Both the position numbers and the translations under genes were made by a program. The notes below the pieces were generated by a model, which was not told the origin of the DNA, made no database searches, and saw nothing but the letters and a program-made list of their open reading frames with translations. A stretch of DNA of 36,641 nt from an uncultured Pirellulaceae bacterium (GTDB taxonomy: Bacteria; Planctomycetota; Planctomycetia; Pirellulales; Pirellulaceae), in contig CAJQQR010000130.1 in NCBI GenBank assembly GCA_905480545.1, positions 1-36,641 of the forward strand, given 5' to 3'. This document shows, piece by piece, positions 17,035-25,723 of this stretch (position 1 is its first letter; every line of letters starts with the position of its first letter).

Positions 17035-18849
17035 ATGTCCAAAATTCGAGCTGCATTAATCCTTTCAGTTTTGCTTTGTGGTTTACCGAGCAAGTCGTTG
17101 TTCTCAGTGAATGATGTCGCGTTTGGTGAAAAGGCACCCGACGGTAATGGGCAACTTGAAACAGCTCCGAAACTGTTCAAAGGGGGAGTTGACGATCAAG
17201 GTCGAAACTATTTCCTCAATGGGCAGTTGGCGAATAACGGCAAGTTGATTCTGACTGCCAGCAATGGTTTCTTCGGTAATGGGACGTGTCGGGCTGGTGG
17301 CTTGTCATCACGACCCAAGGTCGGCGACCAGACGCTTATGAAACCGAATTTTGCCTATCTCGATCAGTGGAAAAAAACGACAGGGACGATTCGCTGGCAT
17401 CTGTGGTTACCCAAAGCAGGAACTGTTTACTTTGACGTGAACATGCGAGTCTCCCCGCGACAGGCCGGTTCAGAGTTGACGGTATCTCTGGCAGGCAAGT
17501 CGCGAAGTGTGACGACGATTTCATCGTCGAATGATACGCCGCAGCCGTGGGGTTTGCGTTTCGATGTCACCGAACCGGGGGAGCATATTGTTTCTCTGTC
17601 GGCAAAAAAAATCGTCGATAGTAAATCGGGTGTTGGCGAATTGCACACCGTCGATGTCTATGGGTCTGCGGTCAAAGATTCGCAGTTATTGAGGGCTCGT
17701 TGGCGACCGGCTGCCGTCCACGGGGGCTATTCCTGCTCTCAGATTAAGCAAAGTCGAATCTGGGTTATGACGACGCGCAGTATGTGCGACTTCAGCAGCT
17801 ATTCGCCGATCACGACACCTTTTGGGTACTACGGAACATCCTTTGAAAGGGATCGACGCACAACAGGAAGTTTCAACTTTTCGATGTGGGCTGCGGGCAA
17901 AGGGAAGAAGGTTCCACCGCTCGAGCAAATGCCCCATTTGTTAGCGGCTGGCTCACCTAAGGCGGAATTCAGTGGATTTGGCCACGAAGGATCTGGCGTA
18001 AAACTACGGGGATGGATCCCTATGCCCGACCGGCCAAAGCTTTGTGTTCAAGCTTTACGAGTCGAATCAGCCGGCAGTTATGATACTTACTATGGCTATT
18101 TCTGGGATCATCCGAGCCGACGATGGAAATTGTATGCGGTGGGTCGAAAATGGAACGGCGGCCGAGCGAAGTCGCACCTCTCGCCCGGTTCGTTCTGCGA
18201 AGTACCCGGACCGCCCCATGTTCAGCGATCGGGTGATTTGGTGCGTGAGGTCCGGCGGCGGGGATGGCATTTAAGTGAAGGCCAAAAATGGGTTCAGATG
18301 GATACTTTTAATTGCAAATCGAAGGGGCCAGCCAACAAATTTTGGAGAATATCCGTTGACGGCGAATTCGCAATGGGAACTGGCGGGATGCGTTACTATC
18401 AGTTCAAGAAACCTCGCTTTACGGCGGGGCAGACATCGCTGCCAGAGTTTTTGGCGGTCGAAGCCACCAAACAACTCTATCGACTTCCAGCAGAAATTAG
18501 CAACGTAAAAGCGAGTAAAGTCATCAGCACGTCCGCAACGATCAACCTTGCGGTGGCTCGCGCGGGAAATAATTCACGAGTGGAAGTATACTATGGCGAA
18601 TCGGATTGTCTGACGTTCGCAAAGCGAAAGCTTCATGGAACCGAACGAAATTCGGCGGTCAGCAAATCGACGCAAGCGGGTGACAGATCCTGGTCATTCA
18701 AAAGTCCGACCTTGGCATTAAAAGAGGGCAATAACCAAGTGATTCTGACGGGCCTGAAATCGATGACGAAGTATTACTACCGAGCATTGGTAACCAACGA
18801 CGAAGGGAAATGCTGGACTTTCCAGACCCAGTCATTCCGAACCAAGTAG
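17035..18849 (+). CDS. Secreted DUF3472-like protein with an FnIII-like C-terminus
   Basis: The 604-residue exported protein has an N-terminal signal (MSKIRAALILSVLLCGLPS). Residues about 100-215 form a beta-sandwich, carbohydrate-binding-like module (TGTIRWHLWLPKAGTVYFDV...). Residues about 225-420 match the pattern of DUF3472 (FNFSMWAAG..., FSGFGHEGSGVKLRGWIP, YYGYFWDHPSRRWKLYAVG). Residues about 485-600 look like a fibronectin-III-like strand set ending YYYRALVTNDEGKCWTFQT. It is probably a surface glycan-binding or glycan-active protein with no known reaction. It lies 105 bases after the propeller gene on the same strand. Confidence 0.7.
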   Translation: MSKIRAALILSVLLCGLPSKSLFSVNDVAFGEKAPDGNGQLETAPKLFKGGVDDQGRNYFLNGQLANNGKLILTASNGFFGNGTCRAGGLSSRPKVGDQTLMKPNFAYLDQWKKTTGTIRWHLWLPKAGTVYFDVNMRVSPRQAGSELTVSLAGKSRSVTTISSSNDTPQPWGLRFDVTEPGEHIVSLSAKKIVDSKSGVGELHTVDVYGSAVKDSQLLRARWRPAAVHGGYSCSQIKQSRIWVMTTRSMCDFSSYSPITTPFGYYGTSFERDRRTTGSFNFSMWAAGKGKKVPPLEQMPHLLAAGSPKAEFSGFGHEGSGVKLRGWIPMPDRPKLCVQALRVESAGSYDTYYGYFWDHPSRRWKLYAVGRKWNGGRAKSHLSPGSFCEVPGPPHVQRSGDLVREVRRRGWHLSEGQKWVQMDTFNCKSKGPANKFWRISVDGEFAMGTGGMRYYQFKKPRFTAGQTSLPEFLAVEATKQLYRLPAEISNVKASKVISTSATINLAVARAGNNSRVEVYYGESDCLTFAKRKLHGTERNSAVSKSTQAGDRSWSFKSPTLALKEGNNQVILTGLKSMTKYYYRALVTNDEGKCWTFQTQSFRTK

Positions 18850-18921
18850 ATTAGTCGAGCCAAATTCCTCCGGGGCAGCCAATCTCTGGGACTCGATGGT
18901 CTCTTCGGCAGATCATTCAAC

Positions 18922-18944
18922 CAACTCAACTCAACTCAACTCAA
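18922..18944. repeat. 5-bp tandem repeat (caact)
   Basis: Four full copies and a partial copy of caact lie 26 bases before the chosen start of the alpha/beta hydrolase gene. If an upstream in-frame ATG at 18896 were used, the tract would be coding and changes in copy number would shift the frame. Confidence 0.85.
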
Positions 18945-18970
18945 TCCATTCTTCCCTGCGAGCAAAACTC

Positions 18971-19855
18971 ATGCAACGAGTCTTTCCAATCATTGCGTTA
19001 CTCTCCGTTAGTATCTGCTGCCAAGCAGAGGATCCGTTACGACTCAAGGATGTGCCCTATGGCAAGCACAAGCGACAGGTCCTTGATTTCTATCAGGCAA
19101 AATCCAAGACGCCGACTCCCGTTGTTTTTTATATCCATGGAGGTGGCTGGCAAGGCGGTGACAAAAAAACGAATCCAAAATCGTTTTTGGACAAAGGGAT
19201 TTCCGTCGTCGCGATCAACTATCGATACGTAAAGAATGGCGTGGAAGAAAAGGTGGAGCCGCCGGTTAAGGCATCGTTAGGTGATGCGTCTCGAGCTCTG
19301 CAGTTCGTTCGATCCAAAGCACTAGAATGGAACCTCGACAAAAAGCGAATTGGTGCGACTGGTGGTTCGGCCGGCGGATGCTCTTCACTTTGGCTTGCTT
19401 TTCACGATGATATGGCCGATCCCAAAAGTGAAGATCCTGTCGCTCGTGAATCAACTCGGCTTTACTGTGCTGCGGTCAACGGAGCGCAGGTCTCATTGGA
19501 CCCAACGGAACTTCGTGAATGGATGCCCAATTATCGATACGGAGCTCACGCGTTTGGATTGAAAAACTTCCAGGCCCTGATCGATAATCGTGAGAAAGTG
19601 TTAAAGTGGATCGAAGAGTACTCGCCAATTGAGCACGTTTCCAAAGACGATCCTGCGATCGCAATGTTTTACGGTGGCGAGGTGCCAGTTGTCGGTGCTT
19701 CGCCCAAGGATCCAACTCACTCTGGGATCATGGGCATTAAATTGGCAGAACGTCTTAACGCGGTCGGTGTCGATGTGGTGCTGAACCATCCGGGCAGTAA
19801 ATCAAAGTACAAGAATGCAAACGAGTTTCTGATTGATCGCCTTCTTGAGAAATAA
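18971..19855 (+). CDS. Secreted alpha/beta-hydrolase (esterase, BD-FAE/HSL-like)
   Basis: This 294-residue exported esterase-like protein has a signal peptide (MQRVFPIIALLSVSICCQAE). The oxyanion-hole motif HGGGW is at residues 56-60 and the nucleophile elbow GGSAGG is at 131-136, making Ser133 the likely catalytic serine. The HGGGW plus GGSAGG combination is typical of carboxylesterases that deacylate small esters or decorated polysaccharides. The usual GHxF histidine motif near the C-terminus is not obvious; LNHPG near residue 274 is the best candidate. I chose ATG 18971 because the signal peptide begins there. The longer frame from 18896 adds a low-complexity tail. Confidence 0.85.
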   Translation: MQRVFPIIALLSVSICCQAEDPLRLKDVPYGKHKRQVLDFYQAKSKTPTPVVFYIHGGGWQGGDKKTNPKSFLDKGISVVAINYRYVKNGVEEKVEPPVKASLGDASRALQFVRSKALEWNLDKKRIGATGGSAGGCSSLWLAFHDDMADPKSEDPVARESTRLYCAAVNGAQVSLDPTELREWMPNYRYGAHAFGLKNFQALIDNREKVLKWIEEYSPIEHVSKDDPAIAMFYGGEVPVVGASPKDPTHSGIMGIKLAERLNAVGVDVVLNHPGSKSKYKNANEFLIDRLLEK

Positions 19856-19928
19856 GAACGGCACCTGTCCAAGATTTACCCGTTGAAGTCGACATCATTG
19901 TGTACTTCGTCGGTCCCAACATCCTGCT

Positions 19929-21002
19929 ATGAAACCCCATAAGACAATGCATCGAATTTTTTTGACACTATTTTTTATTTGCTGCGGCGCCGTATCGTAT
20001 AACGGCTTGTCGGCGCAGGGAAATCTTGCAACAGGAGATAAGCATCCCGTTCCGGAAAGTGATTTATGGCTTACCTATTCAGGTTCCGGTGGAGCAGGGC
20101 AGGGCAAGCATGTTGTCCTGATCGCTGCCGAGCAGGAATACCGGTGCGAACAGGCGATGCCGATGTTGGCGAAAATGCTTTCAACCCATCACGGATTTGA
20201 TTGCACCGTTTTGTTCTCAATGAATGAAAATGGCGAAGTCGATCCGACGCTTGAGGCGCCATTCAAAGACAAAGCGAAACGCCACAGTATCCCCGGGCTA
20301 AAGTATATTGCCGATGCCGATTGCGTCATTTGGTTGTCACGGTTTATGCAGCTTCCTGACGGTCAGATGAAGCATTTTCACGATTATTTTGACTCGGGAA
20401 AACCGCTTATTGCACTTCGTACCGCGAACCACGGTTTTTATGGAGGGAAGCGATATGCGGTTAACGGTAAAGCGGTTTCGCTTCGTGAAATGTTGGGCGG
20501 AACCTTTATGGGGCATCATGGCGGTTGGCATCGTGAATCGACGCGGGGGATTGTCGTACCCAAAAATAAAACGCATCCGATTCTAACTGGCGTCACAGAC
20601 ATCTGGGGAACGTCCGATGTTTACCGCTGTCATAAGGACATGGATTCTTTTCCCGATGATTGCACAGCATTAGTGATGGGGCAGCCACTTATTAATCTGG
20701 AACAGGATGCTCCAGCAAACAACAAAAAGGAGCCTCTGCCGGTTGCATGGACGAAGACTTGGACCGGCAACAAGGGCCTCTCGTCAAAGATCTTTCACTT
20801 CACCATGGGATCGGCAGAAGATTTCGAAAATGAGGGAGTGAGACGTTTGACGGTGAACGCCGTTTACTGGGGATTGGGTCTGGTGAGACAAATCAAGCCG
20901 GACAGTTCGGTGGAAATTATCGGCGACTACAAGCCGCTAAAGCCCGGATTCAATTACGAAAAACTGGGCGTCAAGCCACGTAAACCAAGTTTTTACAAAT
21001 AG
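19929..21002 (+). CDS. Secreted ThuA-like (trehalose-utilisation) domain protein
   Basis: This 357-residue exported protein has a signal around residues 1-29 (KTMHRIFLTLFFICCGAVS) and a ThuA, glutamine-amidotransferase-like fold: GKHVVLIAAEQEYRCEQAMPMLAKML, DADCVIWLSRFMQLPD, GKPLIALRTANHGF, GGTFMGHHGGWHRES, and the C-terminal GLSSKIFHFTMGSAEDF...RLTVNAVYWGLG. ThuA-domain proteins are linked to sugar use and are abundant in planctomycetes, but the catalysed step is not settled. It lies 73 bases after the esterase gene and is probably cotranscribed with it. The second Met (residue 7) could be the start. Confidence 0.88.
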   Translation: MKPHKTMHRIFLTLFFICCGAVSYNGLSAQGNLATGDKHPVPESDLWLTYSGSGGAGQGKHVVLIAAEQEYRCEQAMPMLAKMLSTHHGFDCTVLFSMNENGEVDPTLEAPFKDKAKRHSIPGLKYIADADCVIWLSRFMQLPDGQMKHFHDYFDSGKPLIALRTANHGFYGGKRYAVNGKAVSLREMLGGTFMGHHGGWHRESTRGIVVPKNKTHPILTGVTDIWGTSDVYRCHKDMDSFPDDCTALVMGQPLINLEQDAPANNKKEPLPVAWTKTWTGNKGLSSKIFHFTMGSAEDFENEGVRRLTVNAVYWGLGLVRQIKPDSSVEIIGDYKPLKPGFNYEKLGVKPRKPSFYK

Positions 21003-21375
21003 CCGTTTCAGGTCACAAGTCGCTTGGGCATTGGTTGGAGTTCTGGGCGGAATTTCGCTAAAACGAGTTTGGCCAAGCCCAAATATGCCAGCCACACATA
21101 TCCAAGCTAAACTTTTGCTCGAGACCCCACAAAGGGAATCACTCCAACTCGAATCGCGGATGAGAAGCTAAAAAAGGGTGTGACCACAAGATGAATCCGA
21201 AGCGTCAATAAGAGACAGTCCATGTTGATTTGGACAACGGGTTCGCCACGCGCTGGCGATTAGGATTAGCATTTATAGCAAACGCCCAAAGGAATTCGTT
21301 CTTTTTGTGGCTGCGACGGCAAGCCGGAAAATTTACTTCGTTTGCACAACTTATTTCAACCAAAAACGACAAACT
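21003..21375. other. Intergenic region, nothing recognised
   Basis: These 373 bases show no clear gene, hairpin terminator or RNA. The sulfatase frame extends back to GTG 21307, but residues before 21376 precede a normal signal peptide and are taken as leader. Confidence 0.4.
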
Positions 21376-22941
21376 ATGACTCAATTCATCCGTTTATTAT
21401 CGCTTCTCGTTGTCGTTTCTTTTGCCAGTTCCGGCGAAGCAAACGAAAAACCGAACATCATCGTGATTTATGCGGATGATCTCGGGTTTGGCGACCTCTC
21501 TTGTTACAACCCCAAGTCAGCCTATAAAACGCCGCGCTTGGATGAAATGGCGAAACAGGGGATACGGTTTACTGACGCACACAGTCCGTCAACGATTTGT
21601 TCTCCATCACGTTATGGTTTGTATTCGGGAAATCAAATCTTTCGCTCGACCGGTCGTGGCGGCGGTGCATTCGAGGGTCCAGGCGGTCCTAGCTATCTGA
21701 AGCCTGGCACGCTGTCAATCGCTCAGATGTTGAAGAAGAAAGGCTATCACACCGGCGTTTTCGGCAAATGGCATGTCGGATTGACTTGGTATGACAAGGA
21801 TAATAAGCGGCTTGGCGGCGGATTCAAGAACTCGTTGCTGATTGATTATGAGAAGAGCACGCCTCTGATCGATGGGCCGAATCAACGAGGCTTTGACCAA
21901 TCGTTCATTACGCCCAATTGCCCCAATACGGATCCGCTTTACATCTACATCGAAAACGGAATGGTTGCCGTGCCTGCGAGTATGAGACACAAGCGAGACA
22001 CGCTTCCCAACCCGGCCGGAAAGTGGCGTTGGGACAACGACGAGGGTTGGATGTCGCCAGGTTACGATTTTATGAATGCGGATCTCCTGTTTTATGAGAA
22101 GACAAAATCATTCATTACCAATCATCGAAAAAATAAACCGGACCAACCCTTTTTTGCCGTGCTTTCTACACAGATCGCGCATGCACCCGTTTTGCCCGCC
22201 AAGGAATTCAACGGCGCAACGAAGGCGGGGCCGCGTGGAGACTTTGTCTTTGAGCTTGATGTGATCGTTGGGCGCATTCTCGATTTAGTGAAAGAATTGA
22301 AAATTGACGACAACACTCTGATCCTGTTTAACTCCGACAATGGGGCCGAAACGGTTCACTTTGACTGGATGAAACGTGACCATGATCACGATGCCTCTGG
22401 TGGTTGGCGTGGAGTGAAACGCGACGGTTGGGAAGGTGGTCATCGAGTCCCATTTATCGCTCGCTGGCCCGGTAAGATTCCGATGGGGCAGGTGTCCACG
22501 CAGATGACCAACACAACCGATATCTTTGCGACAGCAGCATCGGTTGTGGGGTATGAGCTTGCCAGCGATGATGCAGTGGATAGCTATGATCTGCTTCCAG
22601 CGATGTTAGGAATTCAGGCGGATTCTGATCCTATTCGCCCGCACATGCTGACCCAGAGCTTTCGCGGGGAATTCCAAGTAAGACAAGGAGATTGGAAGTA
22701 CTTGGACCACATGGGGTCCGGCGGAAACGGCTACGAAAAAGGGATTTTAAAAGCATATTCACTTCCCGAGCTTGCTCCCAATGCGACCGGACAACTTTAT
22801 AATTTGAAATCAGATCCTGGCGAAACGACGAATTTGTTTTTCAAGGAAGAGGCAAAACGGATTGAAATGCAGCGACTCCTCAAGCAATTAACGACCTCAG
22901 GACGCAGTGCTCCAAAACAGCGGATTCCGCTCAAGTACTAA
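21376..22941 (+). CDS. Secreted sulfatase (arylsulfatase family S1)
   Basis: This 521-residue exported sulfatase has a signal peptide (MTQFIRLLSLLVVVSFASSGEA), metal-binding aspartates in YADDLGFGD (Asp34, Asp35) and the sulfatase signature STICSPSRYGLYSG. In the signature, Cys75 of C-x-P-x-R would be converted to formylglycine. KWHVG, and NSDNGAE and GWEGGHRVPFIARWPG in the C-terminal half, are further family blocks. It would hydrolyse sulfate esters on polysaccharides or glycoconjugates; position and sugar specificity are unknown. A formylglycine-generating or anaerobic sulfatase-maturating enzyme must be encoded elsewhere. Marine planctomycetes usually carry many such genes. Confidence 0.95.
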   Translation: MTQFIRLLSLLVVVSFASSGEANEKPNIIVIYADDLGFGDLSCYNPKSAYKTPRLDEMAKQGIRFTDAHSPSTICSPSRYGLYSGNQIFRSTGRGGGAFEGPGGPSYLKPGTLSIAQMLKKKGYHTGVFGKWHVGLTWYDKDNKRLGGGFKNSLLIDYEKSTPLIDGPNQRGFDQSFITPNCPNTDPLYIYIENGMVAVPASMRHKRDTLPNPAGKWRWDNDEGWMSPGYDFMNADLLFYEKTKSFITNHRKNKPDQPFFAVLSTQIAHAPVLPAKEFNGATKAGPRGDFVFELDVIVGRILDLVKELKIDDNTLILFNSDNGAETVHFDWMKRDHDHDASGGWRGVKRDGWEGGHRVPFIARWPGKIPMGQVSTQMTNTTDIFATAASVVGYELASDDAVDSYDLLPAMLGIQADSDPIRPHMLTQSFRGEFQVRQGDWKYLDHMGSGGNGYEKGILKAYSLPELAPNATGQLYNLKSDPGETTNLFFKEEAKRIEMQRLLKQLTTSGRSAPKQRIPLKY

Positions 22942-23101
22942 GCTGCAAGATTTCGGTCTGGCTTAATCGGTTTTGAAGTTGGAACGATAATTAGAGTGAG
23001 TATGTTTCAAGTGTCTCGCCAAATGCTTTGCAGGTTTGTAGCCGAACCCAATCCTTATGCTGTCGCGATCTGATTGATACAAAGTTTCGATCACTTCAGC
23101 A

Positions 23102-23137
23102 GGTTTCTCGCCGGGTTTCTCGCCGGGTTTCTCATCT
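23102..23137. repeat. 12-bp tandem repeat, three copies
   Basis: ggtttctcgccg occurs twice exactly (23102-23113, 23114-23125) and a third time with changed last bases (ggtttctcatct, 23126-23137). It is noncoding. Confidence 0.8.
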
Positions 23138-23607
23138 GGGGAATTCGCTTTCGACTAAGCCAAGCCTGGGTTGATGAATCGGTCACATCGTGGAAACAAG
23201 GTTAGAATGTTCGAAGTGACAGAGTGAATCGATCAGCCGGTTGTGCTGCCGCAATGGATTTGTCCCGGTTGTTCGCCATCCAGTCCAGAATCGGCTCCAA
23301 CTCATTTTCCTGCACATCTAAAATGAGCGGGGAAGTGCGTTTCGATTGCCCCCTTTCCCTGTGCAACCATTGTATGCGATGCGACTTTAGCAACGTCCGT
23401 TTCGTATTCAGATCGGATGATTGACAGGAAGATGTCCGTGACTGGTTTTTAATTCGCCGCGTCCAACTCGGCACAACCGAAGGTCATACCGGGCATCTTC
23501 AGGGACCAAATTGGACCAGGCCCAATTTTTTTTCGACGCATCCAAACGCAAAACCCAACATTCCGTTATGTGTCGTGCCCGTCTCTTTGTCTTTTTTCTG
23601 CTTGGGG

Positions 23608-23620
23608 GGCAATGATTGCC
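23608..23620. promoter_or_regulatory. Palindromic site upstream of the aminopeptidase gene
   Basis: ggcaat-g-attgcc is a perfect 6-bp inverted repeat with a single centre base, next to the AT-rich tract at 23621-23632, about 170 bases before ATG 23790. It could bind a dimeric regulator; there is no direct evidence. Confidence 0.25.
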
Positions 23621-23789
23621 AATATTATTATCGCTACCTTAATCATGCGCAGGAGTAAATCTTAAGTTGAGAGCCCCAAAATAAAATCGAGTGGTCGAAA
23701 ATCGATCTGTAAAGGAACGACTTTCATTGCGTATCAGATGATCATTCGCCATATTGATGTTAAACGTTTCTCAACCTACTGATTCGAAA

Positions 23790-25634
23790 ATGCCCAAATC
23801 ATTTCTTTCACATTTGTACGGCATGATTGCCGTTTTGTTTCTGATGGCGATGACCTCATTTGGACAAGAGCTGCCACATTCGTTCGCTCGTCCTGATCGG
23901 GTTGCGATCAAGCATCTGCACCTCGATTTGAAAGTTGATTTCGAGGCCAAGAAATTATCGGGCTCAGCGGAGCTTTCGCTTGATCGAAAAACAGACGCGA
24001 CGCACGTAGTTCTCGACACCAGTGGGCTGGATATTGCCGACGTCACCGATGGAAAAGGGGCGAAGCTGAAATGGGAACTGGGCAAAGAAGTTGCGAAGCT
24101 GGGGCAATCGCTTTCGATTGGATTGCCGGCCGGTAAGTCAGTTGAAACAAAGGTGAAGATTATGTATTCGAGCCGTCCAAGTGCTGAAGCTGTACAATGG
24201 CTTTCTCCTTCCCAAACGACCGACAAGAAGCAGCCGTTTCTTTTCACGCAATCCCAAGCGATTCTTGCTCGGACATGGGTGCCTTGTCAGGACACCCCCG
24301 CAGTTCGCATGACTTATTCGGCCAAGATCCAGGTTCCCTCGAACCTGCTTGCGGTTATGAGCGCATCGAATCCGCAAGCGAAAAATGATTCGGGGGTCTA
24401 CGAATTTGAAATGAAGCAACCGATTCCGTCTTATCTGTTAGCACTGGCAGTGGGGGACTTGCAGTTCAAGGCATTGGGGCCTCGTAGCGGTGTTTACGCT
24501 GAACCGTCCGTTCTAAAGAAAGCGGCTTGGGAATTGGGGGATACGGAGCGGATGATCGAGGCGGCGGAAACGCTTTATGGAGTTTACCAATGGGATCGCT
24601 ATGACGTGATTTTTTTACCTTCGAGTTTTCCGTTCGGCGGCATGGAAAATCCGCGTCTTACATTTGCCACTCCGACGATCCTCGCCGGTGACCGATCATT
24701 GGTCGCGTTGATCGCGCATGAGTTGGCGCATTCCTGGTCGGGTAATCTTGTGACCAACGCAACATGGAATGACTTCTGGTTAAATGAAGGCTTTACGGTT
24801 TACTTCGAGCAGCGAATCATGGAGGCGATTTATGGTCGGCCTTATTCCGAGATGCTTGCGAAGCTAACTCTTGACGGTCTGCTTGAAGAGATCAAAGGGT
24901 TGAAAGCACGCGATACCTGGTTAAAGCTCGATCTTGCCGGACGCAACCCAGACGATGGAATGACCGCAATTGCGTACGATAAGGGATATTTCTTTCTGCG
25001 AATGCTTGAGGAGGAAGTGGGGCGTGAGAAGTGGGATTCGTTCCTTAAGACTTACTTTCAGAAATTTGCGTTCAAGAGCATGACGACCGAAAGCTTTTTG
25101 ACTTACCTTGATGAAAATTTAAAAGTCGACGTCGATCTCAAAGCATGGGTCTATTCATCTGGATTGCCGGAAAATTGTCCGGTCGTGGAGACCAGGGAAC
25201 TTGCAAATGCGGCAAAGGCCGCAGCTGAGTTTTTGTCAGGGAAAAATGCATCCGCAATTTGCGTTCAGTTCAAAACCAAGGATTGGACGACCCATCACTG
25301 GAACCATTTTTTGCGATCATTCAGAGATGGGCTTACCACAGAACAGATGACTGAGTTGGATCGAGAATTTAAATTTACTCAATCTGGGAATTCGGAGATT
25401 ACGCATGATTGGATGTTGCACGTGATCGGAACGATGTACGAACCGGGCATGAAAAAACTGGACTCCTTTTTGACGGGGCAAGGCAGGCGCAAGTTTTTGC
25501 AACCGCTGTATCAGAAGTTATCTCAGTCCGATGCGGGGAAAGTAATCGCTGATCAAATATACGCAAAAGCACGTCCTGGATATCATGCCGTATCCCGCCA
25601 GACAATCGATGAAATTTTGAAGTATGGGAAATAA
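23790..25634 (+). CDS. Secreted M1 metallo-aminopeptidase, leukotriene A4 hydrolase type
   Basis: This 614-residue zinc aminopeptidase has an N-terminal signal (MPKSFLSHLYGMIAVLFLMAMTSFG). The M1 substrate loop is FGGMENPRLTF. The zinc site is His310-Glu311-x2-His314 (HELAHSW), followed by Glu333 (WLNEGF) at the exact 18-residue spacing of the family. AYDKGYFFLRML carries the likely catalytic tyrosine. The C-terminus, ending ARPGYHAVSRQTIDEILK, matches the helical C-terminal domain of LTA4 hydrolases, and the length matches the ~610 residues of that family. It removes N-terminal residues from peptides, here probably in the periplasm. ATG 23790 fits the signal peptide; ATG 23757 is an alternative that adds 11 residues. 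Confidence 0.93.
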   Translation: MPKSFLSHLYGMIAVLFLMAMTSFGQELPHSFARPDRVAIKHLHLDLKVDFEAKKLSGSAELSLDRKTDATHVVLDTSGLDIADVTDGKGAKLKWELGKEVAKLGQSLSIGLPAGKSVETKVKIMYSSRPSAEAVQWLSPSQTTDKKQPFLFTQSQAILARTWVPCQDTPAVRMTYSAKIQVPSNLLAVMSASNPQAKNDSGVYEFEMKQPIPSYLLALAVGDLQFKALGPRSGVYAEPSVLKKAAWELGDTERMIEAAETLYGVYQWDRYDVIFLPSSFPFGGMENPRLTFATPTILAGDRSLVALIAHELAHSWSGNLVTNATWNDFWLNEGFTVYFEQRIMEAIYGRPYSEMLAKLTLDGLLEEIKGLKARDTWLKLDLAGRNPDDGMTAIAYDKGYFFLRMLEEEVGREKWDSFLKTYFQKFAFKSMTTESFLTYLDENLKVDVDLKAWVYSSGLPENCPVVETRELANAAKAAAEFLSGKNASAICVQFKTKDWTTHHWNHFLRSFRDGLTTEQMTELDREFKFTQSGNSEITHDWMLHVIGTMYEPGMKKLDSFLTGQGRRKFLQPLYQKLSQSDAGKVIADQIYAKARPGYHAVSRQTIDEILKYGK

Positions 25635-25723
25635 TGTCGTGCCATGGCGATGAATTAAGTTGCCGACAGTCAGGGGTGCTGTTTGAGTGTCCGTTTGAAA
25701 TTCATCTCATTCAAAATTCATCT

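Larger units (their letters stand above)
22942..23789. other. 848-base intergenic region with a short tandem repeat and a palindrome
   Basis: No credible gene is seen. A 90-codon minus-strand open frame (23202-23474) has no family features. Features present are a 3 x 12-bp repeat (23102-23137) and the palindrome ggcaat-g-attgcc (23608-23620), which is directly followed by an AT-rich tract (aatattattatc). The latter is a possible operator/promoter area for the aminopeptidase gene. Confidence 0.45.

Noticed and set aside
23202-23474. 90-codon minus-strand open frame in the long intergenic gap
   Set aside because: No recognisable motif, signal or ribosome-binding site; possibly decayed DNA, but not enough to call a gene or pseudogene.
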